Made by a program: the position numbers and the translations under genes. Below the pieces are notes generated by a model. The model saw nothing but the letters and a program-made list of their open reading frames with translations. It was not told the DNA's origin and searched no databases. From Desulfomonilaceae bacterium (lineage in GTDB: Bacteria; Desulfobacterota; Desulfomonilia; Desulfomonilales; Desulfomonilaceae), in assembly GCA_031082285.1 (NCBI GenBank), contig JAVHLK010000003.1, positions 1-64,000 of the forward strand: a DNA stretch of 64,000 bases. The letters run 5' to 3'. Position 1 is the stretch's first letter; the number at the start of each line of letters is the position of its first letter. Below are positions 61,157 through 64,000 of this stretch, piece by piece.

Positions 61157-61254
61157 CATATGTTCCCATGGCCTGCAATCATGGTCCCTGTTGGTAAGAT
61201 TCTCGTATGCCGAAGTCTCGACGGATGGAATCCGTGGTTTGTGGAGAAAACAGG

Positions 61255-61518
61255 TCAGAACTCAGCCAGAATCCGAGCCTCGGTCCAGTATCCCACCTCT
61301 ACGAGATACGTCTTCCCTGTCGAAATATCCTTGATATATCGTTGTTGAGGACCGCCCATGGGCGGAGTGGTCCAGTTGGACGTCATTCGTGCAACGCCGA
61401 CCAGGTAATCAATGTTCGGGAATTCCTTGTCCGAGTTATCCGCCGCGGCCGTTCCAGTGACCGCGAGTATCATTGCAGCGACAAGGAGGACACCATAGAT
61501 GCGCAATACGTTTCTCAT
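61255..61518 (-). CDS. Small secreted hypothetical protein
   Basis: An 87-aa exported protein: signal peptide 1-26 (ending TAAA) and a short mature part with aromatic residues, no repeats and no cysteine. GGAGG lies 8 nt before the ATG, so translation is likely. Convergent with the repeat protein at 60674. Function unknown. Confidence 0.72.
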   Translation of the reverse strand: MRNVLRIYGVLLVAAMILAVTGTAAADNSDKEFPNIDYLVGVARMTSNWTTPPMGGPQQRYIKDISTGKTYLVEVGYWTEARILAEF

Positions 61519-61628
61519 GTTCGCGCCTCCTCTCTCTCAACCTACCAATTGGATGCAGACGATGGACGAAGGATTCCGGAAACCGCGACCCCCTTGCCCT
61601 GCGCGGGAGTTTACGCTAAACAGGGGGA

Positions 61629-63509
61629 ATGAATTCACGACAAAATGATTCAGGAAAGGCAGCCATTCTGCCGGAGACCACTGAACAGCACGTGAAATCC
61701 GGCGAGAATCCCGTACAGAAACAGCCGGCGGAAAGCGGTTCCGTGAAGAACGGAGTGTTGAAAAGATTCGTCTGGCCTTTGCTGAAGGTCCCGCTCTACG
61801 TCGTGTTCCTGGCCGCGACGGTCATCCTGATTCTCGCAGGGCTGGAAAAGATGGCCGGGTATGCGCTGAGTAAGACGACCCTTGCCCACGTGTATCCCAA
61901 CGATCCGTCCATGGCCCTTCGGGACTTCACGAAGCCGGTCTCTCACTATGACTATGATTTCAACCCGGGCGTCTGCCTCGAGTACAACCTGCTCAAGGGT
62001 AACCGGTACGAGTACGCAAACAATGCAGGTTTTCGGGATCCTCGGGATATTTCCACGGATAAGCCCGAGGACGAGTACCGGATCTTCCTCGTGGGCGGCT
62101 CCACGGCGTACGGACTCGGAGCGGTGGGTGAGGCGGCTCCGGCCATGAACTACTACGGCATTCCCTTTCGTGAGACGATCGCGCATCAATTGGAGCTGAT
62201 CCTTAATGCGAACGCGCCGATCCCGGGCAAGACGATCAGGGTGTACAATACCGCGGTGTGGGGATACGCATACCAGCACCATCTCATGCGGTACGTCACG
62301 AAACTGAGGCTCTACCGACCCGACCTCGTCATTTCACTGGACGGGGCCAATGAAATCCCGCCGATGTGCAAGCTCACGAAAGACTGGGATTACTTCCAGG
62401 AGGGGCAGTTCAACAATATAATCCGGCACATCTTTGCCTACAACGGGTCGGGGTTGACGTCCTATCTCACGCTCTGGTTGAAAAACAATACCTTCCTTAT
62501 GACCTACGTGTGGGGCGGAAGGGACCTGTTTCAGGAACTCCACCAGGGAGAGCCGCAGGAGTTACACCGTGACCCCGCGGAAGAGTCGGAAACGAGCGAT
62601 GCGTCATCGTCCGAACGACCGGACCAAAGCAGGGCCCTGGAGGAAAAGTCAAGGTTCGCGGACAGGAACGCGGCCACGGTGGTCCGTGTGGTTGAGGACT
62701 TCCACGGCGCATTGCGGAACGACGGCATTCCGCACCTTTTTGCTCTCCAGCCGTGGTTTTATCTGAGCAAGAAGCAGATGACCGAGCAGGAGCGGACATT
62801 GGCGTCACTCACGGGGACGCGGACGTACTACGGCGTTCCGTCCGATAAGATGTACCAGTTGTTCATCAACAAAGTGAGTGAGAGCGCCCGGACCAAAGGT
62901 TATTTTCTGGTTGACTTCTCCGCGTACTTCGACGATGTAACCGAGTGGGTTTTCACCGACTGGTGCCATCTGACCGCGGGGGCCAACTATCTCCTGGCCA
63001 AGGAACTCGCCAACCTCGTCAAGGAGCACATTTTCGGCCAAGCCTTGACGAAAGGCGATCTGATCGATAATAAGAATAGTTTTTTCTGGGATTTTGCCCC
63101 GTCGGCCAAAGTGCTCTACGCCCCTCCTTCGGACAAGCCGGAGAACGGGCCGAGAAACATGCTCTCAGGGTACCCCGGCCAGGCCGTGTACTCGTCGGTC
63201 GTGCCGTCCGGAGTCGAGAAGGCGGAGGTGGTACTGGACGTCGGCCATGTCTATCCGGTGAGCCGTGTAAGGCTCGTGTGGGCGGACGAAGAATCGGTTC
63301 CGGAGAAATGGGCCGTGGAAGTTTCGACCGATCGGAATACCTGGAAGACGCTCGTCGAAGCCACACGCGAGCACACGGACAATTACTCTCAGTGGCCCGG
63401 GTTTGAACACGTCGCTTCGGAACCGTCGGAGGCCCGTTATGTCCGATACCGGCCCCTTGACGGGAAGACGCGGCCGATCAAACTCAGGTGCTGGAACATC
63501 CAGCGGTAG
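61629..63509 (+). CDS. Membrane SGNH-hydrolase-like protein with C-terminal discoidin domain
   Basis: A 626-aa protein with a cytoplasmic N-terminus, one transmembrane helix (about 52-78), an SGNH-hydrolase-like domain (about 140-460) and a C-terminal F5/8-type (discoidin) beta domain (about 480-626). SGNH landmarks: VGGSTAYG (nucleophile Ser), LDGANE and DWCHLT (Asp and His). Such proteins often esterify or de-esterify extracellular polysaccharide, with the discoidin domain binding glycan. The carbamoyltransferase gene follows 7 bp later, suggesting one glycan operon. Confidence 0.85.
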   Translation: MNSRQNDSGKAAILPETTEQHVKSGENPVQKQPAESGSVKNGVLKRFVWPLLKVPLYVVFLAATVILILAGLEKMAGYALSKTTLAHVYPNDPSMALRDFTKPVSHYDYDFNPGVCLEYNLLKGNRYEYANNAGFRDPRDISTDKPEDEYRIFLVGGSTAYGLGAVGEAAPAMNYYGIPFRETIAHQLELILNANAPIPGKTIRVYNTAVWGYAYQHHLMRYVTKLRLYRPDLVISLDGANEIPPMCKLTKDWDYFQEGQFNNIIRHIFAYNGSGLTSYLTLWLKNNTFLMTYVWGGRDLFQELHQGEPQELHRDPAEESETSDASSSERPDQSRALEEKSRFADRNAATVVRVVEDFHGALRNDGIPHLFALQPWFYLSKKQMTEQERTLASLTGTRTYYGVPSDKMYQLFINKVSESARTKGYFLVDFSAYFDDVTEWVFTDWCHLTAGANYLLAKELANLVKEHIFGQALTKGDLIDNKNSFFWDFAPSAKVLYAPPSDKPENGPRNMLSGYPGQAVYSSVVPSGVEKAEVVLDVGHVYPVSRVRLVWADEESVPEKWAVEVSTDRNTWKTLVEATREHTDNYSQWPGFEHVASEPSEARYVRYRPLDGKTRPIKLRCWNIQR

Positions 63510-63515
63510 GATACA

Positions 63516-64000
63516 ATGAATATACTAGGGATTTCGGCATTCTACCATGACAGTGCGGCATGTCTGGTCAAAGACGGCCAGATCGCGGCCGCGGCTCAGC
63601 AGGAACGTTTCACTCGGGTGAAACACGACTATCGTTTTCCCGCCGATGCCATCAAGTATTGCCTGGCCGCGGGCGGCATTTCCGCAGATCAATTGGATTA
63701 CGTGGTGTTCTACGATAAGCCGTTCATAAAATTCGAGCGACTTCTCGAAACGTACATTTCCTTCGCGCCCCGGGGCTGGGCATCGTTTTTGATGGCCATG
63801 CCGTTGTGGCTCAAGCAGAAGCTCCACATGCCGCAGCTCATCAGGAAGTCCCTGGGGGATTACGAGGGAAAGATACTCTTTCCCGAGCATCATGAATCCC
63901 ATGCCGCCGCCGCGTTTTTCCCGTCTCCGTACAAGAGGGCGGCATTTCTCACTATGGACGGAGTCGGCGAGTGGACCACCACAAGCTTCGGGGTAGGGGA
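63516..64000 (+). CDS. NodU/CmcH-family carbamoyltransferase (partial, runs off the window)
   Basis: The first 161 codons of a carbamoyltransferase that transfers a carbamoyl group from carbamoyl phosphate to hydroxyls of sugars or antibiotics. The N-terminus NILGISAFYHDSAACLV and the motif PEHHESHAAAAFF are diagnostic; FLTMDGVGEWT follows. AGGA lies 5 nt before the ATG. Adjacent to an SGNH membrane protein, it probably modifies a surface glycan. The C-terminus is beyond the window. Confidence 0.92.
   Translation, partial: MNILGISAFYHDSAACLVKDGQIAAAAQQERFTRVKHDYRFPADAIKYCLAAGGISADQLDYVVFYDKPFIKFERLLETYISFAPRGWASFLMAMPLWLKQKLHMPQLIRKSLGDYEGKILFPEHHESHAAAAFFPSPYKRAAFLTMDGVGEWTTTSFGVG

Overview
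The window looks like the chromosome of a Gram-negative anaerobe, most likely a Desulfobacterota (former Deltaproteobacteria) lineage of the Syntrophobacter/Desulfomonile kind. This is inferred from gene content, with no marker phylogeny. The supporting genes are a complete tolQRAB-pal-cpoB envelope operon, a CooC-type nickel-insertion ATPase beside a short cobalamin-type methionine synthase-like protein (both typical of Wood-Ljungdahl organisms), a short hprK-rapZ-mannose-type PTS cluster, and a two-gene RdgC-like pair. The DNA is moderately GC-rich. Intergenic regions hold many small palindromes and REP-like hairpins.

Layout. 0.4-5.6 kb: the tol-pal operon on the minus strand. 6.1-10.3 kb: a divergent 1386-residue protein made of a degenerate receiver domain, a very acidic linker, about 31 tandem 17-18-residue repeats and a helical C-terminus. 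10.6-13.1 kb: a small cysteine protein, cooC and a core-MetE-like gene. 13.6-19.8 kb: poorly characterised and secreted proteins (zinc-finger/coiled-coil, Cys/Pro-rich, TPR, Gln/Pro-rich), an M23 endopeptidase, and a second copy of the small cysteine protein family. 19.9-24.5 kb: a membrane-anchored TPR pseudokinase divergent from a radical SAM protein. 24.8-33 kb: housekeeping and envelope genes (CtpA, YycJ-like hydrolase, tRNA-Cys, HtrA, agmatinase, orphan HyuB, PilZ). 32.7-35.4 kb: infC, thrS and tRNA-Val. 35.7-39.6 kb: TlpA-like thioredoxin, hprK, rapZ and EIIA/B/C of the mannose family. 39.7-48.4 kb: mreB, a SurA-like chaperone, mfd, a TPR protein and HU.

48.8-55.5 kb holds regulation and DNA maintenance: an ECF sigma/zinc anti-sigma/Spy-like operon, the RdgC-like pair, and a partner-switching module (SpoIIE-type phosphatase with a periplasmic solute-binding sensor, STAS antagonist, RsbW-like kinase). 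55.6-60.4 kb is an accessory island with two tandem paralogous toxin-antitoxin modules, a 3' remnant of a large Eco57I/PglX-like methyltransferase, REP repeats and a BrnT/BrnA pair. 60.6-64 kb has small secreted proteins, then a membrane SGNH/discoidin protein and the start of a NodU-family carbamoyltransferase, probably the edge of a surface-glycan cluster.

The strongest candidates for undescribed biology are the giant repeat protein (6094-10254), the membrane pseudokinase (19867-23226), the paralogous CX11C/CXXC small proteins (10601-10810 and 19489-19767) and the 16-residue-repeat secreted protein (60674-60988). No CRISPR array, rRNA or intact transposase gene was seen.
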